Assembly: GCF_001908185.1 (NCBI RefSeq)
Contig: NZ_LGHM01000047.1
Coordinates: 1-64,000, forward strand
Origin: Bradyrhizobium sp. AS23.2
GTDB lineage: Bacteria; Pseudomonadota; Alphaproteobacteria; Rhizobiales; Xanthobacteraceae
Direction: 5' to 3'
DNA: 64,000 bases
This document shows, piece by piece, positions 18,268-27,067 of the stretch (within the stretch, counting starts at the first letter, position 1; every line of letters starts with the position of its first letter). The translations under genes were made by a program, and so were the position numbers. The notes beneath the pieces are model-generated. The model made no database searches. It saw nothing but the letters and a program-made list of their open reading frames with translations, and was not told the DNA's origin.

Positions 18268-19209
18268 ATGCCGGTCACGCCGCAACACAAGGCCCGGCGC
18301 CCCTATCGCGGCGTATTCCCGGTCGTGCCCACCATCTTCGATGAGCGCGGCGAGCTCGACCTCGAGGGCCAGCACCGCTGCGTCGACTTCATGATCGATG
18401 CCGGCTCGCACGGCCTCTGCATCCTCGCCAATTTCTCCGAGCAGTTCGTGCTCACCGATGCCGAGCGGGAGACCGTCATGCATGCGGTGCTGGAGCATGT
18501 CGCGGGGCGGGTTCCCGTCATCGTCACCACCACGCATTTCAGCTCCGCCGTCTGCGCCGCGCGCAGCAAGCAGGCCGAAGCCGCAGGCGCCGCAATGGTG
18601 ATGGTCATGCCGCCCTATCACGGCGCGACCTTCCGGGTGCCCGAGAAAGGCATTGTCGAATTCTTTAGGGTGCTCTCGGACGCGATCAGCATTCCCATCA
18701 TGATCCAGGACGCGCCGGTAGCCGGCACGCCGCTCACCGTCGAACTGCTCGCGCGGCTGTCGCGGGATTTCTCCAACATCCGCTATTTCAAGATCGAGGT
18801 GCCCGGCGCTGCTGCAAAGCTCCGCAGCCTGATCGAGGCGGGCGGCAGCGATATCGAGGGACCGTGGGACGGCGAGGAGGCGATCACATTGCTTGCCGAT
18901 CTCGATGCCGGCGCTACCGGCGCGATGACCGGCGGCGGCTATCCCGACGGCATCCGCCAGATCATCGATCCCTATTTCGCGGGCAAACGCGAGGAGGCGA
19001 AAGCCGCCTACGAACGCTGGCTGCCGCTGATCAACTACGAGAACCGCCAATGCGGCCTGATCGCCTGCAAGGTCATGATGCAGGCCGGCGGCGTGATCAA
19101 GTCGGACACCGTGCGCCATCCGCTTCAGCCGCTGCATCCGGCGACGCGCGCGGGGTTGCTGGAGCTGGCAAAGGAGCGCGATGCGCTCGCGCTGCGTTGG
19201 GGGAAGTAG
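18268..19209 (+). CDS. DapA/NAL-family class I aldolase
   Basis: 313 residues from ATG 18268, preceded by GGAG at 6 bases; ATG 18256 is the alternative. TIM-barrel of the dihydrodipicolinate synthase/N-acetylneuraminate lyase family: RGVFPVVPTIFDERGELDLEGQHRCVDFMIDAGSHGLC, IPIMIQDAPVAGTPLT, and the Schiff-base lysine in YFKIEVPG. The usual GTTGE loop that binds pyruvate in DapA is ANFSEQF here, so it is unlikely to be the lysine-pathway enzyme. Relatives act on sugar acids or hydroxyproline-derived keto acids. It has no close partner gene; a 134-bp palindromic repeat follows. Confidence 0.82.
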   Translation: MPVTPQHKARRPYRGVFPVVPTIFDERGELDLEGQHRCVDFMIDAGSHGLCILANFSEQFVLTDAERETVMHAVLEHVAGRVPVIVTTTHFSSAVCAARSKQAEAAGAAMVMVMPPYHGATFRVPEKGIVEFFRVLSDAISIPIMIQDAPVAGTPLTVELLARLSRDFSNIRYFKIEVPGAAAKLRSLIEAGGSDIEGPWDGEEAITLLADLDAGATGAMTGGGYPDGIRQIIDPYFAGKREEAKAAYERWLPLINYENRQCGLIACKVMMQAGGVIKSDTVRHPLQPLHPATRAGLLELAKERDALALRWGK

Positions 19210-19226
19210 GGCGCGCATACTCCGCT

Positions 19227-19360
19227 CGTCGTCCCGGGGCGCGCGGAGCGCGAGCCCGGGACCCATAACCACCGGAGGTGGTTTGGCGAAGACTGGCAAT
19301 TGCCAGTTCGCGCAATAACATCTCCCTGTGGTTATGGGTCCCCGCCTTCGCGGGGACGAC
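19227..19360. repeat. palindromic intergenic repeat
   Basis: Two 15-bp arms, GGGACCCATAACCAC (19258-19272) and its exact complement (19328-19342), with further pairing of CGTCGTCCC-like ends at the borders. The layout is a long cruciform of the kind scattered between genes in Bradyrhizobium. Confidence 0.8.
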
Positions 19361-19459
19361 TCCGAGTTTGTGGCGTATGATCCAGTGCACCAGCTCTTCA
19401 TTATGCCGTTATCCCGAGCCAAATTGGGCGCGAGACAACGAAAACAGGGAGGCAGTGCC

Positions 19460-20857
19460 ATGACGATGAGGCCGGATCCCACCTTTCACGCATCGCCCAA
19501 GCTTGCGATGGAAGCACCCGCGGAGAACTTTGCCTACACGTTGCTGCTCAGTCCGGATTTCTCAAAGCCGGATGCTCTCGCGGTCATCGACGTCAAGCCG
19601 GGATCGCCGACCTACAGCCAAATCGTCCACACCGTGACGATGCCCAACAAGGGCGATGAGTTTCATCACTTTGGCTGGAATGCCTGCTCTAGCGCCTTGT
19701 CGCCACTCGCCGGACATGCCTTCATCGAGCGGCGCTATCTCATCATCCCCGGGCTGCGATCGTCGCGGATCTACATCATCGATACCAAGCCTGATCCGAC
19801 CAAAGCCAAGATCCACAAGATCATCGAGCCCGAGGAAGTCTTCAGAAAGACCGGCTACTCGCGGCCGCATACCATCCATTGCGGGCCGGGCGGCATCTAT
19901 GTGAGCACGCTTGGCGGCGGCAAAGACGGCAGCAGCGGGCCTCCAGGCGTCTTCATCATGGATTGCGAGACGTTCGAGGTTCTTGGACGATGGGAGATCG
20001 ACCGCGGTCCGCAGACGCTGCACTATGATTTCTGGTGGAATCTGCCGCGCGACTACATGGTGACGAGTGAATGGGGGTTGCCGCCGCAGTTCGAGAACGG
20101 GATCGTTCCGGAAGATCTGCTGGCGAACAAGTATGGCCATCGGCTCCACTTCTGGGACCTCAGCGCTCGGCGCAACGTTCAAACCATCGACCTCGGTCCC
20201 AATCATCAGATGGTGCTGGAGGTGCGGCCCGCGCACGATCCGGTTCGCGAATACGGCTTTGCCGGCGTGGTGGTCGACACCACCAATCTCGAAGGCTCGA
20301 TCTGGACCTGGTGGCGCGAGGGCGGGAAATTCCATGCGGAGAAGACGGCGACCATCCCGCCGGAGCCTGCAGCGAAAGAGAAGCTTCCGCCACTCTTGCA
20401 GGGTTTTGGTGCCGTCCCGCCACTGGTGACCGACATCGATCTGTCGATGGACGATAGGTTCCTCTACGTCTCCTGTTGGGGCACCGGCGAGATGCGCCAG
20501 TACGATGTCAGCGAGCCCAGAAAGCCCAAGCTTGCGGGCTCGGTGCACACCGGAGGCATTGTGAGCCGCGAGCCGCATCCGAACGGCAAGGCGTATGCAG
20601 GTGGCCCGCAGATGGTCGAGATCAGCCGCGATGGAAAGCGGGTGTACTGGACCAATTCGCTCTACTCGACGTGGGATGACCAGTTCTATCCCGACGGGGT
20701 CCCGGGTGTGGAAGTCATGGCCAATGTCGGTCGCAACGGCGGCCTCGAGCTCGACAAGGACTACTTCGTGAGCTTCCCCGACGGATATCGTGCGCACCAG
20801 ATCAGGCTGGAGGGCGGCGATTGTTCGACGGACTCCTTTTGCTATCCGTCGGCCTAG
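19460..20857 (+). CDS. mtoX: methanethiol oxidase / selenium-binding protein 56 family
   Basis: 465 residues from ATG 19460, GGGAGG upstream. The sequence follows the SBP56/MtoX family throughout: HHFGWNACSSALSP, ERRYLIIPGLRSSRIYIIDT, GYSRPHTIHCGPGGIYVSTLGG, TSEWGLPPQFENGI, YVSCWGTGEMRQYDVS, GGPQMVEISRDGKRVYWTNSLY. Bacterial members convert methanethiol to formaldehyde, sulfide and peroxide using copper; eukaryotic homologues are known as selenium-binding protein 1. No clear signal peptide is present, while the Hyphomicrobium enzyme is described as periplasmic, so localisation is uncertain. The known companions (a Sco1-like copper chaperone and a MauG-like protein) are absent; instead a membrane-protein gene overlaps the 3' end by 37 bases. 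Confidence 0.85.
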   Translation: MTMRPDPTFHASPKLAMEAPAENFAYTLLLSPDFSKPDALAVIDVKPGSPTYSQIVHTVTMPNKGDEFHHFGWNACSSALSPLAGHAFIERRYLIIPGLRSSRIYIIDTKPDPTKAKIHKIIEPEEVFRKTGYSRPHTIHCGPGGIYVSTLGGGKDGSSGPPGVFIMDCETFEVLGRWEIDRGPQTLHYDFWWNLPRDYMVTSEWGLPPQFENGIVPEDLLANKYGHRLHFWDLSARRNVQTIDLGPNHQMVLEVRPAHDPVREYGFAGVVVDTTNLEGSIWTWWREGGKFHAEKTATIPPEPAAKEKLPPLLQGFGAVPPLVTDIDLSMDDRFLYVSCWGTGEMRQYDVSEPRKPKLAGSVHTGGIVSREPHPNGKAYAGGPQMVEISRDGKRVYWTNSLYSTWDDQFYPDGVPGVEVMANVGRNGGLELDKDYFVSFPDGYRAHQIRLEGGDCSTDSFCYPSA

Positions 20858-21534
20858 ATTGGGGGCACGCGAGCCAGGCGCAGGGCTGGCTGTGGCTCGC
20901 TCTCGTTGCGAGCGGTCTCTATCACGGGGGCAATCCGGGAATGGGATGGCCGCTCGCCGTTTCGGCCGGGCTCATGGACAAGAGCCCGCGCGCGCTCTTT
21001 CGTGCGTTGTGGGCTCTGGCGGCCGGACATCTTCTGGCAACACTTCTCGTGCTGCTGCCATTCGCGTTCCTGCTCGTGCTGGCCGAGTGGCAGCGTTCGA
21101 TCCAGCTCGGCGCGAGCCTTCTCGTCATCGGCTTCGGCGTCTATCGGCTGATCGAGCGACGCCATCCGCGCGCGCTGGCACGAATTCCGCCAACGCAATT
21201 GGCGCTCTGGTCATTTGCCGTTGCCATTGCTCACGGCGCTGCTTTGATGCTCGTGCCGATCTATCTCGGGCTCTGCCGGGCCTTCCAACTCGATACCGGC
21301 CATGAGGCCGCCGGCGCGCTGATGAAGGCAAGTCTCGGGATGGCGGTGCTAGTGTCCCTGGTGCACGTTGCCGCCATGATCGGCGCCGGCGGATGTCTGG
21401 CGTGGCTCGTGTACCGCTATCTGGGATTGCGGTTCGTCTCGCGAAGCTGGTTCAATCTGGATCTGATCTGGGCGACCAGCCTCATTCTGGTTGGCGTTGT
21501 GGCGCTCGCCTTCAATCTCGCGAGCTGGCACTGA
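20821..21534 (+). CDS. integral membrane protein coupled to mtoX
   Basis: 237 residues, starting at TTG 20821 inside the end of mtoX; GGAGGG sits about 7 bases upstream, which supports the start and translational coupling. It has six or so hydrophobic segments (LWLALVASGLYHGGNPG, ALWALAAGHLLATLLVLLPFAFLLVL, LWSFAVAIAHGAALMLVPIYLGL, LIWATSLILVGVVALAFNLA). Conserved histidines in membrane positions (YHGGNPGMGW, AAGHLL, IAHGAALM, VHVAAM) suggest metal or haem handling. I do not recognise a named family. Because of the overlap it probably serves methanethiol oxidase maturation, for example copper supply, but that is inference. Confidence 0.75.
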   Translation: MFDGLLLLSVGLDWGHASQAQGWLWLALVASGLYHGGNPGMGWPLAVSAGLMDKSPRALFRALWALAAGHLLATLLVLLPFAFLLVLAEWQRSIQLGASLLVIGFGVYRLIERRHPRALARIPPTQLALWSFAVAIAHGAALMLVPIYLGLCRAFQLDTGHEAAGALMKASLGMAVLVSLVHVAAMIGAGGCLAWLVYRYLGLRFVSRSWFNLDLIWATSLILVGVVALAFNLASWH

Positions 21535-21537
21535 AGC

Positions 21538-22236
21538 CTACCGCGTCAAGGCCCACTCGCCGATGATGCGGAAGCGCACCTTGGCATCGTCCTGCTTGAA
21601 CAGCGCGATACGATCGATCGTCAGCGTGTCGAGACCGAGCGCTGCGAATCGCGCCCGCAGCATCTCCAGAATCGGCCGGCGCCGATCCGAGTCCAATCTG
21701 CCGGTCAGCGTCATGTGGAAGCGGAATTCCTCCATGACGTAAGGATAGCCCCAGCGATCTAGATAGTCGCGCTGACGTTCGCTGAGCTTTTCGGGCTTTC
21801 GCCGCGCACGGTCTTCCGCCCTCAACGCGGCGCGGAAGTCATCGAACTCGCGGACGCAATCGGCAGCGAGTTCTTGAAGCGTGGCGACCGGCTCGGCCGG
21901 AATGACGGCGATAAATCCGCTGATGGAATCGACGACCGGGCGGATAGTCGGGATCGGCCGCGCCTTGCCGGCGAATGTCGCGCAGGCGGCCATGAGATCG
22001 GCCTCGCTTTTGCCGTGCGCGAGCGTCATCGGCGCCTTCAGCGTGGCGTGGAAGCCGTATTTGCGGGGATCGCTGGAGATGTCGCGCCAGTCCCGCGCGA
22101 CACGCAATGCGTCGTCGGGAAAGGGCAACTCGTTACCCGTGCAGGCATCGTAGCCGAGCAGCTCGGTGCCGAAGCGGGATAGCGCGCTGTCGGCGCCGGC
22201 GGCAAAATAGATCGCGTAGCGGGGAAAACCTGTCAT
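21538..22236 (-). CDS. DUF1045 phosphonate-associated 2H phosphoesterase
   Basis: 232 residues. It matches the DUF1045 proteins found in phosphonate clusters: RYAIYFAAGADSALSRFGTELLGYD near the start, then two HxT motifs, HATLKAP and HMTLTG, about 100 residues apart, the hallmark of 2H phosphoesterases that act on cyclic or 2',3'-phosphates. It is the last gene of the leftward operon after phnM. No phnP is visible, and PhnP normally opens the 5-phosphoribosyl 1,2-cyclic phosphate made by C-P lyase, so this protein is a reasonable functional replacement (inference). Confidence 0.85.
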   Translation of the reverse strand: MTGFPRYAIYFAAGADSALSRFGTELLGYDACTGNELPFPDDALRVARDWRDISSDPRKYGFHATLKAPMTLAHGKSEADLMAACATFAGKARPIPTIRPVVDSISGFIAVIPAEPVATLQELAADCVREFDDFRAALRAEDRARRKPEKLSERQRDYLDRWGYPYVMEEFRFHMTLTGRLDSDRRRPILEMLRARFAALGLDTLTIDRIALFKQDDAKVRFRIIGEWALTR

Positions 22237-22254
22237 CGTCCGACCATAACCGCT

Positions 22255-23448
22255 TTACGCCGCAACGACAGCCTCGCGCGGCGTCGCCGCCGCACCGAGC
22301 AGCCGTGTCGCATCGGTGAGATGCACGAGCTTGCCGCCGGCGATCACGGCGATGAGTCGCGGCCGCAGCGGTACGGTAGCGTCGACCAGCAGAATATCGG
22401 CGCGGCGTCCTTCCGCGAGGACGCCGCGATCGGCAAGGCCGGTCGCGCGCGCGGGCGTGGCGGAGACCAGATTCCAGGCCTCGGTCAGCGGCAACACGTC
22501 ATCGGCGGCGAGGCGGAATGCGGCGAGCAGCTGCGCGGGATAGTAATAGTCCGAGGCCAGTACCGAGCAGAGTCCCTTGGCGATCATGTCGGATGCCCTG
22601 GTCCAGCCGGTGTGGCTGCCGCCGCGCACGACGTTCGGCGCGCCGTAGACGATGGCATCGCCGTGGCTCGCTGCCGCCCGCGCCGTCTCCTCGTTGATCG
22701 GAAACTCCGCAATCATCGCGCCCAGCTCGCGAAACTCCTGGCGCATCGCCGGTGTCGCATCGTCATGGGAGAGCATCCGCACCTCGGCGGCGCGGGCCGC
22801 CGCGGCGAGCCGCGACATAGACGCCGGCACCTCAGCGGCACGCGCGACCACGCGCTCGACCAGGCGGTCGAATTCCTCGCTCGACAGCCCGGTGCGCTCC
22901 ACCATGCGGTTGCGCTTGCGTGGCTTCGCCATGTCGGCGACGGTACCGTCCATGTGATCGTTGAAGGCGAACAGGTCGACACGGCCTTCAGCGATCCACT
23001 GGGCGATCTCGGCCTCGGCGTCGAGATTGTAGGTCTCGTGGCGCAGATGGAAGCGGGTGTCGGCGGCGAATTGCGGGCGCTGGCGTTCGATCGCTTCCAT
23101 CAGGCCGCGCGCATTGTCGGCGCTGCGCAGGCCCGGCTCCCACGAACAGGTCGTGGCGTGGAACACGGTGGTGATGCCGTTGCTGATCGCCTGGCGGTCG
23201 CTATCGGCGAGCGCGACGTCGATCGGGAAGTCGACGCCGGCGCGCGGCATCATCTGTCGCTCGAAGGCGTCTCCATGCAGATCGACGATGCCGGGCAGGA
23301 CCAGCAGGTTGCGCGCATCGATCGCAAGCCGGCCGCGGCCCCTGGGGGCATCGACCCGTGCGATGTCCTGTCCGGACACGCCAAGCGAAGTTTCGACGAG
23401 TTCGGCGCCGATCAGGGCCCGGCCGCCTTCAAGGAAAATGTCTGTCAC
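22255..23448 (-). CDS. phnM: PhnM-like amidohydrolase, divergent paralogue
   Basis: 397 residues, amidohydrolase fold: [20 protein letters not shown] (first metal site region), [56 protein letters not shown] and ADILLVD. PhnM removes pyrophosphate from 5-triphosphoribosyl 1-alkylphosphonate. A second phnM lies at 33442-34599 and keeps the E. coli-like LMDHTPGQRQF loop; here that loop is [21 protein letters not shown] and the first metal motif is HGD rather than HTD. The start overlaps the stop of the upstream acyltransferase gene by 4 bases, so translation is coupled. It may process a different phosphonate intermediate. Confidence 0.87.
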   Translation of the reverse strand: MTDIFLEGGRALIGAELVETSLGVSGQDIARVDAPRGRGRLAIDARNLLVLPGIVDLHGDAFERQMMPRAGVDFPIDVALADSDRQAISNGITTVFHATTCSWEPGLRSADNARGLMEAIERQRPQFAADTRFHLRHETYNLDAEAEIAQWIAEGRVDLFAFNDHMDGTVADMAKPRKRNRMVERTGLSSEEFDRLVERVVARAAEVPASMSRLAAAARAAEVRMLSHDDATPAMRQEFRELGAMIAEFPINEETARAAASHGDAIVYGAPNVVRGGSHTGWTRASDMIAKGLCSVLASDYYYPAQLLAAFRLAADDVLPLTEAWNLVSATPARATGLADRGVLAEGRRADILLVDATVPLRPRLIAVIAGGKLVHLTDATRLLGAAATPREAVVAA

Positions 23449-24128
23449 GCGACCGCGCTTTGTTTGCTGACAGGAGAACTGGCAGGAGAACTGGTAACGG
23501 AACTCGCCCGTGCTTCGTATGCCGAAAGAAAATCTTCAATCCCGAGCTTGCGGAAATCGGGCAGTGCTTCCCGCAACTTATCGTGATTCCAGTCCCACCA
23601 GGCAAGCCTCGCGAGGCGCCCGGCGACCTCTTCCGAGAACCGCCGCCGCACGATGCGCGCCGGATTTCCGGCGACAATGGTGTAGGCCGGCACGTCCTTG
23701 GTGACGATGGCGCCTGCCGCGATCACGGCGCCGGTGCCGATGTTGCGGCCGGGCAGCACGATCGCGCCGTGGCCGATCCAGACGTCGTGGCCGATATGGA
23801 CGTGATGCTGGCGCCGCCAGTCGAAGAACTCGGTATCGTCGCTCTCGCCGGGGAAGTAGGCGCTGGAACGATAGGTGAAATGCGCCTGCGTCGCGCGGTG
23901 CATCGGATGATTGCCCGGATTGATCCGCGTCATCGCCGCGATCGAGCAGAACTTTCCGATGGTCGTGTAGGTGATCTGCGCGTCATTCACGACATAGGAG
24001 TAATCGCCCATCGTGACTTCATGCAGGATCGTGCGCGCGCCGACCTCGGTATAGGCGCCGAGCCTCGTCTCGTGCAGCTTCGCCATGGGATCGATGGTCG
24101 GTTCGACCGAGAGCGTTTTGCCGGCCAT
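23445..24128 (-). CDS. phosphonate-cluster hexapeptide-repeat acyltransferase
   Basis: 227 residues from ATG at 24128 (ATG 24086 is an alternative). Left-handed parallel beta-helix hexapeptides are clear in [18 protein letters not shown] then [20 protein letters not shown], with the catalytic-type His in [12 protein letters not shown], as in xenobiotic/chloramphenicol acetyltransferases. It corresponds to the phosphonate-metabolism transferase hexapeptide family commonly found beside phnM. By analogy with PhnO it may N-acetylate aminoalkylphosphonates, though it is unrelated to PhnO in fold. It is first in the leftward operon with phnM and DUF1045, and a Pho-box-like site lies 59 bases upstream. 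Confidence 0.84.
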   Translation of the reverse strand: MAGKTLSVEPTIDPMAKLHETRLGAYTEVGARTILHEVTMGDYSYVVNDAQITYTTIGKFCSIAAMTRINPGNHPMHRATQAHFTYRSSAYFPGESDDTEFFDWRRQHHVHIGHDVWIGHGAIVLPGRNIGTGAVIAAGAIVTKDVPAYTIVAGNPARIVRRRFSEEVAGRLARLAWWDWNHDKLREALPDFRKLGIEDFLSAYEARASSVTSSPASSPVSKQSAVA

Positions 24129-24186
24129 GTTGTATCCGATAGCTCGAGGGCGGGCGTACCTCTTCGAGTGGACTGATGACATTATC

Positions 24187-24204
24187 ATGACGATCCAATG
24201 ACAG
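24187..24204 (-). promoter_or_regulatory. Pho-box-like site, leftward operon
   Basis: On the minus strand two 7-mers separated by 4 bases: CTGTCAT-TGGA-TCGTCAT. The first 7-mer is identical to the PhoB half-site CTGTCAT, the second matches 5 of 7. It lies 59 bp before the acyltransferase start, suggesting induction by phosphate starvation. Confidence 0.7.
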
Positions 24205-24241
24205 TGGACGAGGTGTGCAGGATCGCCGCACGACGTCGTAC

Positions 24242-24259
24242 GTGTCACACAAGTGTCAA
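24242..24259 (+). promoter_or_regulatory. Pho-box-like site upstream of phnC
   Basis: Two 7-mers with 4-base spacing, GTGTCAC-ACAA-GTGTCAA, near the PhoB consensus CTGTCAT-N4-CTGTCAC (5 of 7 each by my count). It ends 43 bp before the phnC start and is back to back with the leftward site, so one phosphate signal could drive both operons. Confidence 0.7.
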
Positions 24260-24302
24260 GCGTCGGCGCTAGCGGTGGCAGCCAGCTATTCTGGAGTCCT
24301 GC

Positions 24303-25112
24303 ATGCTGGTGGTGGAAGGTCTGACGTGCCGCTTCGGCGCAAAAGCCGCGGTGGACGACGCTTCGTTTCAAATCTCTCCCGGCGGCTTCGTCGGCGTGAT
24401 CGGACGGTCCGGCGCCGGCAAGTCGACCCTGCTGCGGACCATCAATCGCCTCGTGACGCCGACGCAGGGACGCATTCTGTTCGACGGGACCGACGTCACC
24501 GCGCTGCGCGGCAAGGAGCTGCGGCAGTGGCGTGCGCGTTCGGCGATGATCTTCCAGCAATTCAATCTGGTCGGCCGGCTCGACGTCCTGACCAACGTCC
24601 TGATGGGGCGTCTTGCGACGATGCCGGCCTGGCGCTCGCTGTCGCAAAGCTGGCCTGAGCACGACAAGGCGCTGGCAATGTCCGCGCTCGAACAGTTCGA
24701 TATCGCAACGCTCGCGGCCCAGCGCGCCGACCAGCTCTCCGGCGGCCAGCAGCAGCGTGTTGCGATTGCCCGCGCGTTGGTGCAGCAGCCCGACATCATC
24801 CTTGCCGACGAGCCGATCGCCTCGCTCGATCCGCGCAACACCAAGATCGTCATGGATGCGCTGCTGCGCATCAACAAGCACTTCGGCATCACCGTGCTGT
24901 GCAACCTGCATTCGCTCGATCTGGCGCGCACCTATTGTGACCGCCTGATCGGCATGGCGGCGGGCCGCGTGGTGTTCGACGGTGCGCCGTCCGCGCTGAC
25001 CGATCACGTTGCGCGCGAACTCTACGATCTCGAGGCCGCCGACGTCATGGGCGGCGTGTCTACACCGGCGCCCGAGGGCGTTCCGGAGCTTGGAACGGCG
25101 GCGGCCGCCTGA
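24303..25112 (+). CDS. phnC: phosphonate ABC transporter ATPase PhnC
   Basis: 269 residues, GGAG a few bases upstream. ABC ATPase motifs: Walker [11 protein letters not shown]-loop FQQFNL, signature [15 protein letters not shown], Walker [14 protein letters not shown], and the H-loop His in NLHSLDLA. The [16 protein letters not shown] segment is typical of PhnC. It powers phosphonate import with the PhnD binding protein and the two PhnE permeases that follow in order. First gene of the rightward transport operon, about 64 bp before phnD. Confidence 0.94.
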   Translation: MLVVEGLTCRFGAKAAVDDASFQISPGGFVGVIGRSGAGKSTLLRTINRLVTPTQGRILFDGTDVTALRGKELRQWRARSAMIFQQFNLVGRLDVLTNVLMGRLATMPAWRSLSQSWPEHDKALAMSALEQFDIATLAAQRADQLSGGQQQRVAIARALVQQPDIILADEPIASLDPRNTKIVMDALLRINKHFGITVLCNLHSLDLARTYCDRLIGMAAGRVVFDGAPSALTDHVARELYDLEAADVMGGVSTPAPEGVPELGTAAAA

Positions 25113-25176
25113 GCCGCGCCCACCTGTTTAGTCGCCAGTTTTGCGTCAACCGACCCCAACCAGTGAAGAGGGTATC

Positions 25177-26112
25177 ATGATCACTCGCAGATTAGTTCTT
25201 GCCGGCGCCGCCGCGCTTGCTTTCACGGCCTCCGCCTCCGCGGACGACTGGAAAGCCAAATATCCCGAGCTGACCTTTGCGGTCGTTCCGGCCGAGAACG
25301 CCTCCGGCGTCACCGAGCGCTGGACGCCGTTCGTGGAATATCTGTCGAAGCAGCTCGGCGTGAAGGTCACGCTGCGCATCGCCAACGACTATGCCGCGGT
25401 GATCGAGGGCCAGCGCGCCGGCAACATCCATATCGCGAGCTACGGCTCGGCCTCGTTCGCGCGCGCGCGCCTGACCGGCGTCAAGACCGACGCCTTCGCC
25501 AACGACATCAACGCCGACGGCTCGACCGGCTACTACTCGGTGTTCTTCGTCAAGGCGAGCAGCCCCTACAAGAGCGTCGACCAGCTCAAGGGCAAGAACC
25601 TCGGCCTCGTCGATCCGAACTCGACCTCGGGCAACAACGTGCCGCGCTTCGAGCTCGACAAGATGGGCATCCCGGATGCCGACACCTATTTCAGCAAGGT
25701 CGTTTTCACCGGCAGCCATGAGAACGCGCTACTGGCGCTTGCGCAGGGCACGGTTGACGTCGCCGCCAACCAGTGGACCAGCGACGATGATTCCACGCTG
25801 GCGCAGATGCTGACCAAGGGCATGCTGAAGAACGCCGACGGCTCGGCGATGAAGAAGGACGATTTCCGCATCATCCACAAGTCGGCGCCGATCATCAACG
25901 GCCCCTACGCCTACAACTCGGACCTGCCGGAAGACGCCAAGGCCGCCATCGCGAAGGCGTTCTTCGACGCGCCGGCCAAGGACAAGGCCGCGTTCGAGCG
26001 CCTCTCCGACGGCCAGAAGAAGGGTTTTCATCCCGCGACCACCAAGGACTGGGATGGCACGATCGACTTGATCAAGTTCGTCGACGCGCTGCGCAAGAAG
26101 AAGGCGTCCTGA
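25177..26112 (+). CDS. phnD: phosphonate-binding periplasmic protein PhnD
   Basis: 311 residues from ATG 25177 with GAAGAGGG upstream. N-terminal signal peptide (RRLVLAGAAALAFTASASA). The type-II binding-protein sequence has the PhnD features ELTFAVVPAENASGVTERWTPFVEYLSKQLGVKV and, further on, YGSASFARARLTGVKT and YYSVFFVKASSPYKSVDQLKGKNLGLVDPNSTSGNNVPRF. It captures alkylphosphonates (2-aminoethylphosphonate in E. coli) in the periplasm and hands them to PhnE. A strong hairpin follows its stop, which would make PhnD the most abundant product of the operon. Confidence 0.94.
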   Translation: MITRRLVLAGAAALAFTASASADDWKAKYPELTFAVVPAENASGVTERWTPFVEYLSKQLGVKVTLRIANDYAAVIEGQRAGNIHIASYGSASFARARLTGVKTDAFANDINADGSTGYYSVFFVKASSPYKSVDQLKGKNLGLVDPNSTSGNNVPRFELDKMGIPDADTYFSKVVFTGSHENALLALAQGTVDVAANQWTSDDDSTLAQMLTKGMLKNADGSAMKKDDFRIIHKSAPIINGPYAYNSDLPEDAKAAIAKAFFDAPAKDKAAFERLSDGQKKGFHPATTKDWDGTIDLIKFVDALRKKKAS

Positions 26113-26131
26113 GTTTCGGGACAATGCACTG

Positions 26132-26162
26132 GAGCCGGGTCGATGGACCCGGCTCTTTCTTT
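26132..26162 (+). terminator. terminator-like hairpin between phnD and phnE1
   Basis: A perfect 10-bp stem GAGCCGGGTC / GACCCGGCTC (26132-26141 and 26146-26155) with loop GATG, followed by TTTCTTT. It begins 20 bp after the phnD stop and ends 20 bp before phnE1. Since the downstream permease genes lack another visible promoter, it probably acts as a partial terminator or mRNA 3'-end stabiliser. Confidence 0.75.
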
Positions 26163-26182
26163 GACGGGACCTTCTTCGACCG

Positions 26183-27067
26183 ATGACCATCGCGGTTTCG
26201 ATCCTCCCCGAGCAACAGCTGGCCGTGCTCAATGCCGCCTATCGCCGGGCGGTCGCGCGCAAGCGGCTCCGACTCCTGTTGGGAGTCGCGATCTTCGCCG
26301 CAGCACTGGTTCTCGCGGCGATCGGCGCAGAAGTTAATTTGCGCACCCTCTTCACCTATTTCGGCAATTTCATCAGCTATTTCGACCGTATCCTCACGCT
26401 CGACAACGGCCAGCGCGTCTGGACCGATTTCGGCGAGTGGCTCTGGGGCTGGCGCAAATGGCTGAAGATGCTGGGTGAGACCCTGCTGATCAGCTATGTC
26501 GGCACGCTTGTAGGCGCGACCTTCGCCTTTGCGCTGAACTTCTTCGCAGCCGAAAACACCTCGCCTGCGCCCTGGTTGCGCTTCGTCGTGCGGCGCCTGC
26601 TCGAATTCGCCCGCACCGTGCCGGGTATCGTCTTCGCACTGGTCTTCGTGATCGCCTTCGGGCTCGGACCGATGGCGGGCGTGCTCGCGATCGCGATCCA
26701 CTCCACCGGTGCGCTCGGAAAGCTGTTCTCGGAGATCGTCGAAAATGCCGACATGAAGCCGGTCGAGGGCATCCGCTCGACCGGCGCGAGCTGGCTGTCA
26801 TGCATGCGTTTCGCGGTCGTGCCACAGGTGACCGCGGGCTACGCCAGCTACGCGCTGCTCCGCTTCGAGATCAATGTCCGCGAAGCCTCCGTGATGGGAT
26901 TTGTCGGCGCCGGAGGCATTGGTCAGGAGCTCGTCGTCGCGATCCGCAAGTTCTATTACTCGGACGTCAGCGCGATCCTGCTCACCATCATCGTCACCGT
27001 CTTCATCATCGACATCACCACCGGCTGGCTGCGCGGCCGCTTGTTCGGCAAGGAGGCGCGGACGTGA
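26183..27067 (+). CDS. phnE: phosphonate ABC transporter permease PhnE (first)
   Basis: 294 residues with about five or six membrane segments, including LLLGVAIFAAALVLAAIGAEV at ~31-51 and LLISYVGTLVGATFAFALNFF. The EAA-type loop that contacts PhnC can be seen near GIRSTGASWLSCMRFAVVPQV, and FVGAGGIGQELVVAIRKF is the family's C-terminal motif. It forms the membrane channel with the following permease. Its stop overlaps the GTG start of the second permease, indicating coupled synthesis in a 1:1 ratio. Confidence 0.93.
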   Translation: MTIAVSILPEQQLAVLNAAYRRAVARKRLRLLLGVAIFAAALVLAAIGAEVNLRTLFTYFGNFISYFDRILTLDNGQRVWTDFGEWLWGWRKWLKMLGETLLISYVGTLVGATFAFALNFFAAENTSPAPWLRFVVRRLLEFARTVPGIVFALVFVIAFGLGPMAGVLAIAIHSTGALGKLFSEIVENADMKPVEGIRSTGASWLSCMRFAVVPQVTAGYASYALLRFEINVREASVMGFVGAGGIGQELVVAIRKFYYSDVSAILLTIIVTVFIIDITTGWLRGRLFGKEART

